Below, in pieces: positions 34,495 through 42,608 of a stretch of 64,000 bases of DNA. Numbering within the stretch: position 1 is the stretch's first letter; the number at the start of each line of letters is the position of its first letter. A model generated the notes under the pieces. That model saw nothing but the letters and a program-made list of their open reading frames with translations. It was not told where the DNA came from and did no database searches. Origin of the DNA: Candidatus Flexifilum breve (GTDB taxonomy: Bacteria > Chloroflexota > Anaerolineae > Aggregatilineales > Phototrophicaceae). Position numbers and translations under genes: made by a program. The stretch lies in NCBI GenBank assembly GCA_016717205.1, contig JADKGC010000009.1, forward strand, positions 1 through 64,000. Direction: 5' to 3'.

Positions 34495-35799
34495 ATGACA
34501 GTCGAACACACATCACGAATTCCCGGTTTTTATAAACGTACACTCGCCGAACGCGCCGCTATCGTCGCGCAGTGGGGTGACCTTTCTGCAGCGGAGCAGG
34601 CGGCCATGCTCGGCATCAACGGGTTGAGCGCGGCACAAGCCGACCAGATGATCGAAAACGCGGTCGGGGTCTATGCGCTGCCGCTCGGCATCGCGACCAA
34701 CTTTCTCATCAACAACCAAGATGTCCTGATTCCCATGGTGATTGAGGAACCCTCGGTCTTGGCCGCAGTCAGCAACGCGGCGCGCCTGTTCCGCGCGGGC
34801 GGCGGCTTCACAACCTCTAGTGACGAACCAATCATGATCGGGCAAATTCAGGTGCTCGATCTCGACGATGTCTACGTCGCCGCGGGCAGAGTCATGGCGG
34901 AGAAAGCCGCGCTTATGGACGAAGTCAACCGCATCGGCGGAAGCATCGTCAAGAGTGGCGGCGGCGCAAAGGACATTCAAGTGCGCCCTATGCCGAATAC
35001 ATCAGTCGGCCCCATGCTGATCATCCACCTGCTCTACGACACGCGCGACGCGATGGGCGCCAATGCCATCAACACCGCCGTCGAGCACATCGCCCCGCAG
35101 ATCGAAGCGCTTACGGGTGGGCGCGTAGTGCTGCGCATACTGAGCAATCTCACCGACCATCGCAAAGCCCGTGCAGAGGGGATGATTCCCGCCAGCGAAC
35201 TCGCGACTGAGTCGCTCACGGGCGATCAGGTCGTGCGGGCGATTGTCGAGGCGGGCGTCTTCGCCGAAGTTGACCCCTACCGCGCCGCCACGCACAACAA
35301 AGGCATCATGAACGGTGTGGACGCGGTCGTTATGGCGACGGGTAACGACTGGCGCGCTATCGAAGCAGGCGCCCACGCCTACGCCGCCCGCAGCGGACAG
35401 TACACCAGCCTCACGCGCTGGTGGCAGGACGAAAACGGTAACCTGCGCGGCGCGATTGAAATGCCGCTCGCGGTGGGCATCGTCGGCGGCGCGACCCGCG
35501 TCCACCCGACCGCGCAAATCGCACTCAAGATTATGAAGATCCAATCGGCGCGGCAGTTGGCCGAGATCATCAGCGCGGCGGGGCTCGCGCAGAATCTCGC
35601 CGCGATGCGCGCACTGGCGACCGAAGGCATTCAGCGCGGTCACATGGAAATGCACGCCAAGCAGATCGCCACGGCGGTCGGCGCGCCGCCGGAACTGGTC
35701 AGTCGCATCGTGCAGCAAATGATCACCGAGAAGAATATCCGTCCGGAACGCGCCCGCGCGCTGCTGGACGAACTCCGAGGAACTGCATCTTCGGGATGA
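34495..35799 (+). CDS. mvaA: Hydroxymethylglutaryl-CoA reductase, class II type
   Basis: 434 residues. The catalytic glutamate lies in MIENAVGVYALPLG near residue 55. The aspartate motif is THNKGIMNGVDAVVMATGND near 265, and the C-terminal histidine is in RGHMEMHAKQIA near 380. The length and the absence of a membrane anchor match class II (bacterial) enzymes. In the biosynthetic direction it reduces HMG-CoA to mevalonate. HMG-CoA synthase and a thiolase-like gene follow at once on the same strand, which supports biosynthesis of isoprenoids over mevalonate degradation. No Shine-Dalgarno sequence precedes the ATG, in line with a leaderless message. Confidence 0.93.
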   Translation: MTVEHTSRIPGFYKRTLAERAAIVAQWGDLSAAEQAAMLGINGLSAAQADQMIENAVGVYALPLGIATNFLINNQDVLIPMVIEEPSVLAAVSNAARLFRAGGGFTTSSDEPIMIGQIQVLDLDDVYVAAGRVMAEKAALMDEVNRIGGSIVKSGGGAKDIQVRPMPNTSVGPMLIIHLLYDTRDAMGANAINTAVEHIAPQIEALTGGRVVLRILSNLTDHRKARAEGMIPASELATESLTGDQVVRAIVEAGVFAEVDPYRAATHNKGIMNGVDAVVMATGNDWRAIEAGAHAYAARSGQYTSLTRWWQDENGNLRGAIEMPLAVGIVGGATRVHPTAQIALKIMKIQSARQLAEIISAAGLAQNLAAMRALATEGIQRGHMEMHAKQIATAVGAPPELVSRIVQQMITEKNIRPERARALLDELRGTASSG

Positions 35800-35833
35800 G
35801 ACCACCCTCGTCCCTGTTCAAAAGGACACTGGT

Positions 35834-36913
35834 ATGACAGCTAATTCCTTACGCGATCAATCGCATCTCATGCGCCCGTCGAAGCCCGTTGGCATCGTCG
35901 GCTACGGCGCCTACGTGCCGCGTTTCCGCCTGCCGGGCAGCGAAGTCGCCCGCGTCTGGACGGGCGGCCTTGGCGGCAGCCCGGTGACCGAAAAAGCGGT
36001 CGCGGGACCTGATGAAGACGTGACGACCATGTCAATTGAGGCGGCGCGCAACGCGCTCGCCCGGTCGGGCATCGACCCGCAAGCGCTGCGGGCGGTGTGG
36101 ATTGGCAGCGAAAGCCATCCCTATGCCGTCAAGCCGACCAGCACCATCGTCGCCGAAAGCATCGGCGCGTCGCCCAACATCCAGGCGGCGGACTGGGAAT
36201 TCGCGTGTAAAGCCGGTACCGAAGCTGTCCAAGCCTCCATCGGCATGGTGGGCAGCGGCATGGGCGCCTATACGTTGAGCATCGGCATGGATACGGCGCA
36301 GTCCCGCCCCGGCGACGCGCTGGAATACACTGCGGCTTCCGGCGGCGCGGCCTTCATCATCGGCGCTGCGGAAGAAGCCTGCGCGATCTATCAGGGGAGC
36401 TACAGCTTCGTCACCGACACGCCCGACTTCTGGCGGCGCGCGGACGAAAGCTACCCGAGTCACGGCGAACGCTTCACGGGTGAACCGGCCTATTTCAATC
36501 ACACGACGAGCGCGGCCAGCCGCCTCATGGAAATGATGGGCACGACCGCCGCCGATTACACGCACACGGTGTTCCACCAGCCAAATGTCAAGTTCCCGTC
36601 CCGCGCCGCGCAGATGGTCGGCTTCAAGCCGGAACAGATGAAAATCGGTCTGCTGGCGGATGAAATCGGCAATGTGTACTCCGGCTCGTGCATGCTCGGC
36701 TTGACGGCGATCCTCGATGTCGCCACCCCCGGTGACCGCATCCTGATGATCAGCTATGGCAGCGGCGCGGGCTCGGACGCTTTCGACATCGTCGTGACCG
36801 ACCGCATCCTTGAAGTGCGCGACCGCGCGCCCAAGACGCGGGACTACATCGCCCGCCGCACGCCGATCGACTACGCGACCTACTGCCGTTATCGTGGACT
36901 GTTGAGGGACTGA
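35834..36913 (+). CDS. Hydroxymethylglutaryl-CoA synthase, archaeal type
   Basis: 359 residues (348 if the second ATG at 35870 is used) with a thiolase-fold condensing enzyme. The catalytic Cys lies in WEFACKAGTEAVQ, the active-site His in VFHQPNVKFPSRAA and the late motif in GNVYSGSCMLGL. It adds acetyl-CoA to acetoacetyl-CoA to give HMG-CoA. The sequence is closer to the archaeal 350-residue type than to the eukaryotic/Gram-positive 390-residue type, and the neighbours (thiolase-like plus DUF35 protein) match the archaeal thiolase-DUF35-HMGCS complex. AAAAGGA precedes the first ATG. Confidence 0.9.
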   Translation: MTANSLRDQSHLMRPSKPVGIVGYGAYVPRFRLPGSEVARVWTGGLGGSPVTEKAVAGPDEDVTTMSIEAARNALARSGIDPQALRAVWIGSESHPYAVKPTSTIVAESIGASPNIQAADWEFACKAGTEAVQASIGMVGSGMGAYTLSIGMDTAQSRPGDALEYTAASGGAAFIIGAAEEACAIYQGSYSFVTDTPDFWRRADESYPSHGERFTGEPAYFNHTTSAASRLMEMMGTTAADYTHTVFHQPNVKFPSRAAQMVGFKPEQMKIGLLADEIGNVYSGSCMLGLTAILDVATPGDRILMISYGSGAGSDAFDIVVTDRILEVRDRAPKTRDYIARRTPIDYATYCRYRGLLRD

Positions 36914-36918
36914 AAACT

Positions 36919-38070
36919 ATGCGTAAAGCAGCCATTATCGGGGTCGGACAGACGCCCGTTGGAGAACATTGGGACGCCAGCATCCGCATGATTGCCGCGG
37001 ATGCGGTGCATGCCGCGCTGGAAGACGCTGGCCTCAAGAGCGTCGATGCACTGTACGTCGGCAACGCTTACGGGGCGTCGTTCAGCAGTCAGTCGCAGCT
37101 CGGCGCGCTGATCGCGGATTATTCCGGGTTGGGCGGCGTCGAGACCTTCACCGTTGAGGCAGGCGACGCTTCCGGCGGGGCGGCCCTGCGCACCGGCTAC
37201 CTCGCGGTAGCCTCGGGCGCGGTCGAAACTGCGCTCGTGCTCGGCGTGGAAAAGTCGACCGATACGGTCAGTACCGCACACACCCGCGCCCGCAACGTCA
37301 GCCTCGACGCCGACTATGAAGCGGTACAGGGAGCCACGTTGACCGCCCTCGCCGCGCTGGTCATGCGCCGCTATATGCACGAATATGGTGTTGACCTGAG
37401 CGCCTTCGAGAACTTCAGCATCAACGCGCATGCCAACGGCGGCAAGAACGCTAACGCCATGTATCGGAACCAGATCAAGCCGGGCGCATTCGCCCGTGCC
37501 CCAATGATTTCCGAACCAGTCAGCCTGTTTGACAGCGCGCCGGATGCCGATGGCGCGGCGGCGGTCATTATCACCTCCGGCGAACGCGCGGGCGATCTCG
37601 TGCCGCGTCCGGTCGAAATTCTCGGCAGCGCCGCGGCCAGCGATACCCTCGCCCTCGCCGAACGCGCTGACCTGCTCGATCTGAGCGCTGTGCGGGCATC
37701 AGTCTACAGAGCCTTCCAGCAAGCAGGTGTCACGCACCGCGATATTGACCTGTTCGAACTGCACGATGCCTTCACCATTCTCAGCGCCTTGACTCTGGAA
37801 GCGGCGGGTTTTGCCGAACGCGGTCAGGGTTGGAAGCTGGCGAAAGACGGTCAGATCGGCTTGGCGGGTGAGTTGCCCCTGTGCACGTTTGGCGGTCTCA
37901 AGAGCCGTGGTAATCCGGTCGGTGCGACGGGCGTGTATCAGGCCGTGGAAGCGGCGCTCCAACTGCGTGGTGCGGCGGGCGCGAACCAAGTCGCAGATGC
38001 ACGGATCGCCCTGATCCAGAATATCGGCGGCTTTGGCAGCACCGCGATCACGCACATTTTGAGCGTGTAA
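36919..38070 (+). CDS. Thiolase-like protein of the mevalonate cluster, catalytic residues replaced
   Basis: 383 residues with the thiolase fold of the archaeal acetoacetyl-CoA thiolase/SCP-x group: AAIIGVGQTPVGEH at the start, FELHDAFTILSALTLEAAGF and QNIGGFGSTAITHIL at the end. The nucleophilic cysteine normally found before A-S-G-G is aspartate here (VEAGDASGGAAL, D83), and the histidine of G-H-P-x-G-A-T-G is asparagine (SRGNPVGATG, N332). It starts five bases after the HMG-CoA synthase stop. It may play a structural or channelling part in a thiolase-DUF35-HMGCS complex, or use different chemistry. I am sure of the fold, not of the activity. Confidence 0.85.
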   Translation: MRKAAIIGVGQTPVGEHWDASIRMIAADAVHAALEDAGLKSVDALYVGNAYGASFSSQSQLGALIADYSGLGGVETFTVEAGDASGGAALRTGYLAVASGAVETALVLGVEKSTDTVSTAHTRARNVSLDADYEAVQGATLTALAALVMRRYMHEYGVDLSAFENFSINAHANGGKNANAMYRNQIKPGAFARAPMISEPVSLFDSAPDADGAAAVIITSGERAGDLVPRPVEILGSAAASDTLALAERADLLDLSAVRASVYRAFQQAGVTHRDIDLFELHDAFTILSALTLEAAGFAERGQGWKLAKDGQIGLAGELPLCTFGGLKSRGNPVGATGVYQAVEAALQLRGAAGANQVADARIALIQNIGGFGSTAITHILSV

Positions 38071-38091
38071 GCCCAGATGATGCGGGGATTA

Positions 38092-38135
38092 GAGAGCCTA
38101 TCAAGCGACATCTGATAGCTTTTGATAGGCCTCTC
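38092..38135 (+). terminator. Hairpin after the thiolase-like gene
   Basis: GAGAGCCTATCAA pairs with TTGATAGGCCTCTC apart from one bulged base. No T-run follows. The right arm overlaps the shared element at 38114, so it may be regulatory rather than a terminator. Confidence 0.4.
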
Positions 38136-38146
38136 AACGTAGACTG
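38114..38146 (+). promoter_or_regulatory. Shared upstream element of the mevalonate genes, copy 2
   Basis: GATAGCTTTTGA, then TAG, eleven variable bases and TAGACTG: the same blocks and spacing as at 34456-34488. It lies 56 bases before the small DUF35 N-terminal gene, which has GAGGGAG in front of its ATG. Confidence 0.45.
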
Positions 38147-38201
38147 GCAATCAACTTGTGCAAGAATGCACGAAACGAAATGGACGAGGGAGTTACCTAT
38201 C

Positions 38202-38375
38202 ATGCAGATTTCACGTCACTGGCGTCTTAACTCACAGCGCTATCGTTTGGAAGGCGTCCGCTATCAGAATGGCGGCGTGAGCCTTCAGAACCGTCCTGTG
38301 GTGGTGGATGTGCGTGTACACGATACGACGAAGACGCCCGCTGCAAAGCCGGTTGAGGTCGTCGTCGGAAAATAG
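38202..38375 (+). CDS. DUF35 N-terminal-like small protein, zinc cysteines missing
   Basis: 57 residues. ISRHWRLNSQRYRLEGVRY matches the usual entry to DUF35 acyl-CoA-associated proteins (W-R-x-x-x-x-R-Y-x-L-x-G). The C-x-x-C zinc ribbon that should follow reads YQNGG, and the second pair is also absent (LQNRPVVVDV). The tail is short and polar. The companion OB-fold half is a separate gene starting five bases later in another frame. The ATG at 38202 is chosen over one at 38166 because GAGGGAG precedes it. Confidence 0.65.
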   Translation: MQISRHWRLNSQRYRLEGVRYQNGGVSLQNRPVVVDVRVHDTTKTPAAKPVEVVVGK

Positions 38376-38380
38376 GCGCA

Positions 38381-38686
38381 ATGGATACCGGAAAAAAGCA
38401 AATTGAGCTGAGCGAACGCTTTCAGTTCGCCGGCACCGGTGAGATTTTCAGTTACACCACCGTGCAGGAACCCCCGGAGGGGTACGAAGATCAGGCGCCG
38501 TATGTGCTGGCGCTGGTCAAGCTGGACGAAGGTGTGATGATCACCGCGCAGATCACCGATTTGGACGGCGATCAACTCGCTATCGGCGATCGCGTCGAAA
38601 TGGTCACTCGCAAGCTCACCACCGAAGGTCCGCGCGGCGTCATCATCTACGGCTACAAGTTCCGCAAACTGCTGCCGCGCCAATAA
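38381..38686 (+). CDS. DUF35 OB-fold protein
   Basis: 101 residues. GTGEIFSYTTVQEPPEGYE, PYVLALVKLDEGVMITAQI and VIIYGYKFRKL are the conserved stretch of the DUF35 OB-fold. In archaea this protein bridges acetoacetyl-CoA thiolase and HMG-CoA synthase and holds the shared CoA arm. Here the domain is encoded apart from its zinc-ribbon part. Adjacent position to the HMG-CoA synthase and thiolase-like genes supports the same complex. Confidence 0.85.
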   Translation: MDTGKKQIELSERFQFAGTGEIFSYTTVQEPPEGYEDQAPYVLALVKLDEGVMITAQITDLDGDQLAIGDRVEMVTRKLTTEGPRGVIIYGYKFRKLLPRQ

Positions 38687-38697
38687 CCGATCAATCA

Positions 38698-38770
38698 CAC
38701 AGAGACGCCCTTCGACAGTGCCTGTTTCCTGCTATACTGGGGAATGGACGCCGCGCAGGGCGTCTCTGTG
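38698..38770. repeat. 13-bp inverted repeat around a -10-like element
   Basis: CACAGAGACGCCC (38698-38710) and GGGCGTCTCTGTG (38758-38770) are exact complements 47 bases apart. TATACT lies between them at 38733-38738, about 55 bases before yraN. The arms could pair in RNA read from upstream, or mark a regulatory loop. Confidence 0.5.
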
Positions 38771-38793
38771 TTTATTGCGGTGGACGAGGCGGC

Positions 38794-39159
38794 ATGTCCA
38801 GACAGGCAACCGGGCACGTGGGCGAGACCCTCGCGGCCAATTATCTCAAGGCACACGGCTACACGATCCTCAACCTGAATTGGCGCTGCGATCAGCCCAA
38901 AGGTGAGATCGACATCATTGCCCGTGATTGCGAGACGCTCGTGTTTGTTGAAGTCCGTTCGCGGCACAGCCCCACCACCGAAACCGCCTTTGCCAGCATC
39001 ACCCCGCGCAAACAAGCCAAGCTTGTACGCACCGTCGAACTCTACCTGCAATTGCACAACCTGACTGATCAGGCGTGGCGCATCGACGTGATCGCGGTGG
39101 CGTTGCCCCGTGGCGCTCAACCGATCATCGACCATGTGGAGAACGCGCTTGACTGGTAA
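38794..39159 (+). CDS. YraN-family (UPF0102) nuclease-like protein
   Basis: 121 residues of the restriction-endonuclease-like fold. GHVGETLAANYLKAHGY lies near the start, with the catalytic-type series GEIDIIARD, LVFVEVRSR (E-x-K replaced by E-V-R, as is usual in this family) and ITPRKQAKLVRT. Function is poorly known; a role in DNA uptake or repair has been suggested for relatives. The 3' end overlaps the start of miaA. Confidence 0.88.
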   Translation: MSRQATGHVGETLAANYLKAHGYTILNLNWRCDQPKGEIDIIARDCETLVFVEVRSRHSPTTETAFASITPRKQAKLVRTVELYLQLHNLTDQAWRIDVIAVALPRGAQPIIDHVENALDW

Positions 39160-40075
39160 GCCGCTGATCGTCATCCTCGGCGCGACGGCCGTTGGTAAAA
39201 CCGAACTCGCGCTCACCATCGCCGAAACCATCCGCGGCGAAATCGTCGGCGCCGACAGCCGCCAGATCTACACGCGGATGGACATCGGCACCGCCAAGCC
39301 TACGCCGGAAGAACGCGCCCGTGTTCCTCACCACCTGATCGACCTCATCCCGCCGGATGGCGACCTCTCGCTGGCCAATTACCAGCGCCTCGCCTATGCT
39401 GCCATTGATGACATCCACACGCGCGGCAAAGTACCGCTGTTGGTCGGTGGCACCGGGCAGTACATCACCGCTGTGATCGAAGGCTGGTCACCGCCCGAAG
39501 TCCCGCCACAGCCCGAACTGCGCGCCGAACTGGAAGCCTATGCCGCTGCTCACGGCGCACGCGCCCTATTCGACCGTTTGATCGCCCTCGACCCGGATGC
39601 CCAAGCTTTCATTGAACCGCGCAACATCCGCCGAGTGGTGCGCGCCATCGAAGTGACTCAGGTGACCGGGCAACCGTTCAGCGCCCAGCGCCAGAAGCAT
39701 CCCCCGCCCTATCGGATTCAGCACTACGGTCTGATGTTGGAGCGAGAGCGTTTGTACGAGCGCGCCGATCAGCGCGTCGATGCGATGCTGGCCGCGGGCT
39801 TCCTCGACGAAGTGCACCGACTGCTCGCCGCAGGCTACGACCGTACCCTGCCATCGATGAGCGGGCTCGGCTATCGCGAACTCGCTGCCCATCTGCTCGA
39901 CGGATTGCCGTTAGCGGAGGCCGTCACGCTCACGAAGAACGCCACCCATGACTTCATCCGCCGCCAACTTACGTGGTTTCGCGGGCACGATCCCGGCATC
40001 CTGTGGCACAATAGAGACTCAGTGGATATCGACGCGCTCCTCCATGACGTTGAGCGCCGCCTTCAGGAGATCTGA
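39134..40075 (+). CDS. miaA: tRNA dimethylallyltransferase
   Basis: About 313 residues. The P-loop is GATAVGKTELALTIAE, then GEIVGADSRQIYTRMDIGTAKP and VPLLVGGTGQYI, the signatures of MiaA. It transfers a dimethylallyl group from DMAPP to A37 of tRNAs reading UNN codons. The start is uncertain: the ATG at 39134 is taken, while a TTG at 39149 (LTGKPLIVILGA) would also suit. Both lie inside yraN. The isoprenoid donor is the product of the pathway begun a few genes upstream. Confidence 0.93.
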   Translation: MWRTRLTGKPLIVILGATAVGKTELALTIAETIRGEIVGADSRQIYTRMDIGTAKPTPEERARVPHHLIDLIPPDGDLSLANYQRLAYAAIDDIHTRGKVPLLVGGTGQYITAVIEGWSPPEVPPQPELRAELEAYAAAHGARALFDRLIALDPDAQAFIEPRNIRRVVRAIEVTQVTGQPFSAQRQKHPPPYRIQHYGLMLERERLYERADQRVDAMLAAGFLDEVHRLLAAGYDRTLPSMSGLGYRELAAHLLDGLPLAEAVTLTKNATHDFIRRQLTWFRGHDPGILWHNRDSVDIDALLHDVERRLQEI

Positions 40076-40761
40076 TGCGTTTGCTGCGCAACACCAATAG
40101 TTCGAGCCTGCTCGTCGGCGTGATTTTGCTGCTGCTGCTGCTGGTGTTTGCCGGGCCTAACAACCTGCCCCGCTTCGTTTCCGGCATCTTCCCGCAGTTC
40201 TACGAGGGCGTGCCCTGCTCGTGGCTGCGCACCGCGGACGACCGCGCCAACCATCAATCGCTGCTTGGCCGCTCCGCCGAAAACCCGCTGAGCATCCGCG
40301 TCGCACCGACGACCATCACGCGCGACCCGGCGGGCAGCTTCTTCGTCCAAATCATTATCACCAACGAATCTTTGGGCACGGTCGCCATCGTCTACAACCC
40401 GACACAGGTGCTCGTCGGCGACAATAACTCCAGCGGCATGGGCTTGATCTTCAATCCAACCACCTCGCTCGCGGCGGGCTTAGGTCGGCAGGACAGCACC
40501 ACCATCCCCGAAACCTCGATTCGTTTGCTGGGGCCGCGGCAGCGCTGCGTGCACACCGTCGAGTTCCCCAACGGCAATGTGCTCGTCGATCCGTCGCTGG
40601 TCAGCGGGACAGCCAGCGTCACCGCCTACTACCGCGGCGCAACCCGTGGGCAGGTCGTGCCGGAGCCGGGCATCGTCGCCACGCCCATCTATCCCGATCA
40701 AGGGCTGTGGACGGGCTATATCACCTCAGCTCCCGTGACAATTCTGGTCGCAGCGCAATGA
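40075..40761 (+). CDS. Membrane-anchored hypothetical protein
   Basis: 228 residues. A single hydrophobic helix (LLVGVILLLLLLVFAGP) follows a short basic start, then an outside domain rich in beta strands (FFVQIIITNESLGTVAIVY, RCVHTVEFPNG, ASVTAYYRG) that resembles an Ig-like or DUF11-type sandwich. One Cys follows the anchor (VPCSWLRT) and another lies later, possibly forming a disulfide. The start overlaps the miaA stop (TGATG), so it is translationally coupled. Function unknown. Confidence 0.75.
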   Translation: MRLLRNTNSSSLLVGVILLLLLLVFAGPNNLPRFVSGIFPQFYEGVPCSWLRTADDRANHQSLLGRSAENPLSIRVAPTTITRDPAGSFFVQIIITNESLGTVAIVYNPTQVLVGDNNSSGMGLIFNPTTSLAAGLGRQDSTTIPETSIRLLGPRQRCVHTVEFPNGNVLVDPSLVSGTASVTAYYRGATRGQVVPEPGIVATPIYPDQGLWTGYITSAPVTILVAAQ

Positions 40762-40770
40762 AATAAACGG

Positions 40771-40776
40771 TATAAT
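40771..40776 (+). promoter_or_regulatory. -10 element before the FHA regulator gene
   Basis: A consensus TATAAT lies 49 bases before the start; the -35 region is weak. Confidence 0.45.
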
Positions 40777-40824
40777 ACTTGGAGCTTATCGTGTACACGT
40801 GCGGGGCATTCAGGAGCAGCAGCG

Positions 40825-41496
40825 ATGTCTGAGTCAACTTTGGATCAACCCATGCTGATAATTCACTCCGACAAGATGGCGGACACCCAGTGGGTTTTAA
40901 ACGGGCAGAGTCTGGTCATCGGGCGCGGAGAAGACTGCGACATCGTCCTGCCCGAACGTCAGGTGTCGCGGCATCATATTCGGGTTTATGCGGAAAATGA
41001 TGTTTATTACGTGCAGGACTTAGACAGCCGCAATGGGACGTGGGTGAACGGCGTGCAGTTGAAAGGCACGCATCTCCTCGAAGATGGCGACCAGATTTCG
41101 CTGGCGCTGGCCATTCGCTTACAGTTCATCGGCACGGGCGCGACTGCGCCGCGACAGTCCGTCGTTCCCGCCGATATCACGGGCGGGCGTTTGCGTATCG
41201 ACCCGGAAGCGCGGCGCGTGTTCATCAATAACGCCGAAATTGACCCGCCGCTCAGCCCGCCGCAGTACCGTCTACTGGAACTGCTCTACACCAGCGGTGA
41301 ACGCATCTGCACGCGCGATAAAGTCGTCGAAACCGTGTGGCCGGACGTGATCGGCGAAGGGGTGAGCGAGCAGGCGATTGACGCGCTCGTCCGCCGCCTG
41401 CGGGATCGTCTCGCCGAGATCGACCCGCAGTGGCAGTACATTATCACGGTGCGCGGGCACGGCTTCCGCCTCAATAATCCGCCCCAGCAGGATTAA
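40825..41496 (+). CDS. FHA domain fused to a PhoB/OmpR-type winged helix
   Basis: 223 residues. Residues 10-105 form a forkhead-associated domain (LVIGRGEDCDIVLPERQVSRHHIRV is split here as IGRGEDCDIVLPE and VSRHHIRV; then DLDSRNGTWVNG), which binds phosphothreonine. Residues 115-223 are a Trans_reg_C DNA-binding domain (LSPPQYRLLELLYTSGERIC, VSEQAIDALVRRLRDRL, YIITVRGHGFRL). It is likely a transcription factor driven by a Ser/Thr kinase rather than by a receiver domain. Its 3' end overlaps the convergent epimerase gene by 26 bases. Confidence 0.92.
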   Translation: MSESTLDQPMLIIHSDKMADTQWVLNGQSLVIGRGEDCDIVLPERQVSRHHIRVYAENDVYYVQDLDSRNGTWVNGVQLKGTHLLEDGDQISLALAIRLQFIGTGATAPRQSVVPADITGGRLRIDPEARRVFINNAEIDPPLSPPQYRLLELLYTSGERICTRDKVVETVWPDVIGEGVSEQAIDALVRRLRDRLAEIDPQWQYIITVRGHGFRLNNPPQQD

Positions 41497-42445
41497 CCGA
41501 GACGCCATAGCGTTCGCAGTACCATTCCCAAGTGCGTGTCAGCCCGGTTTCGATATCGACTTTGGGCGCAAAACCGAGCAGATTCCGCGCTTTGCTGTTG
41601 TCGCAGTAAGTGATCGGCGGCTCACTGCGCGGCGTCGGCACATTGACCGTCATCGCCTGCTTACCGATCAAGCGCTCGTAGATGCGGATGAATGCATTGA
41701 GCGTAATCGGCGCGCCAAAGCCAAGATTGAAGATTTCATAACCGAGCGGCTTGTCCAGAGCCAAGCAGACCCCGGCGACAATATCGTCGATGTAGGTCCA
41801 ATCCCGCTGGAGTTCGCCACCTTCAAAGAGCTGGATCGTCTCGCCGCGCAAGATCGCCTGAATGGCTTTCATCGGCATCATGTCCGGGCGACCATGTGGC
41901 CCATACACATTAAAAAAACGCACTACATTCACGTTCAAACCGAATAATTGGTGATAACTGTAGCCAAACATTTCGGCGGCTCGCTTGCTCGCCGGATAAG
42001 GAGCAAGCGGCAGCGTCGCCGTGTCCTCTTCAACAAACGGGATACGGGCAGTCTGTCCGTAGACAGACGAGGTCGAGCCGATGACGAACACCTTGACCTG
42101 ATGTTTGCGCGCGGCATCCAACAGCGTGACCGTGCCGCTGGTGTTGACATCAGCGTACTGCCGCCCGCGCTCGACCGAATAGCGCACATTCGCTAACGCG
42201 CCGAGATGCGCCACCCGGTCAACGGGATACTGTTCAAAGAGGGACGCTACCAGTGCCTCATCACACACGCTGCCTTCGACGACGATGGCTTTCTCCCCCA
42301 TCGCCGCGACATTCGCGCGCTTAAGGGCTGGATCGTAGTAGGGATCGAAGTTGTCAAGAATGATGACAGATTCACCTTGGTCGAGCAGACGCAGCCCCAA
42401 ACGGCTGCCGATGAAGCCTGCCCCACCTGTGATCAACGTGGTCAT
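41471..42445 (-). CDS. NAD-dependent nucleotide-sugar epimerase (UDP-glucuronate/glucose 4-epimerase type)
   Basis: 324 residues of the extended SDR family. TLITGGAGFIGSRLGLRLL is the NAD site, the catalytic Ser and Tyr/Lys are in GSTSSVYG and YPASKRAAE (YxxxK), and RFFNVYGPHGRPDM and RDWTYIDDIVAGV follow. The start FDPYYDPALKRAN and the overall pattern resemble UDP-glucuronate 4-epimerases, but UDP-glucose or dTDP-sugar substrates are not excluded. Probably for cell-surface polysaccharide. It stands alone, with 160 bases and a hairpin separating it from the next gene upstream on the strand. Confidence 0.9.
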   Translation of the reverse strand: MTTLITGGAGFIGSRLGLRLLDQGESVIILDNFDPYYDPALKRANVAAMGEKAIVVEGSVCDEALVASLFEQYPVDRVAHLGALANVRYSVERGRQYADVNTSGTVTLLDAARKHQVKVFVIGSTSSVYGQTARIPFVEEDTATLPLAPYPASKRAAEMFGYSYHQLFGLNVNVVRFFNVYGPHGRPDMMPMKAIQAILRGETIQLFEGGELQRDWTYIDDIVAGVCLALDKPLGYEIFNLGFGAPITLNAFIRIYERLIGKQAMTVNVPTPRSEPPITYCDNSKARNLLGFAPKVDIETGLTRTWEWYCERYGVSVNPAGADY

Positions 42446-42558
42446 GCCTGCCGCCTTTATGTTCTACGAAATACACTGGCGCGAGTATAGCACGACATGA
42501 GCTGAGATTAGCTTACAGTGTGGCGGTCAAAATGGTTATATTGCGCTGAGGAAATGCC

Positions 42559-42585
42559 GTGGGAGGGCATTGTTTGCTCTCCCAC
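42559..42585 (-). terminator. Hairpin after the deaminase-CYTH gene
   Basis: GTGGGAGGG and CTCTCCCAC pair with one wobble around a loop, 24 bases past the stop at 42609. No T-run is present on the reverse strand. Confidence 0.4.
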
Positions 42586-42608
42586 CAGATGTGCCGTGCC
42601 CCCATTCA

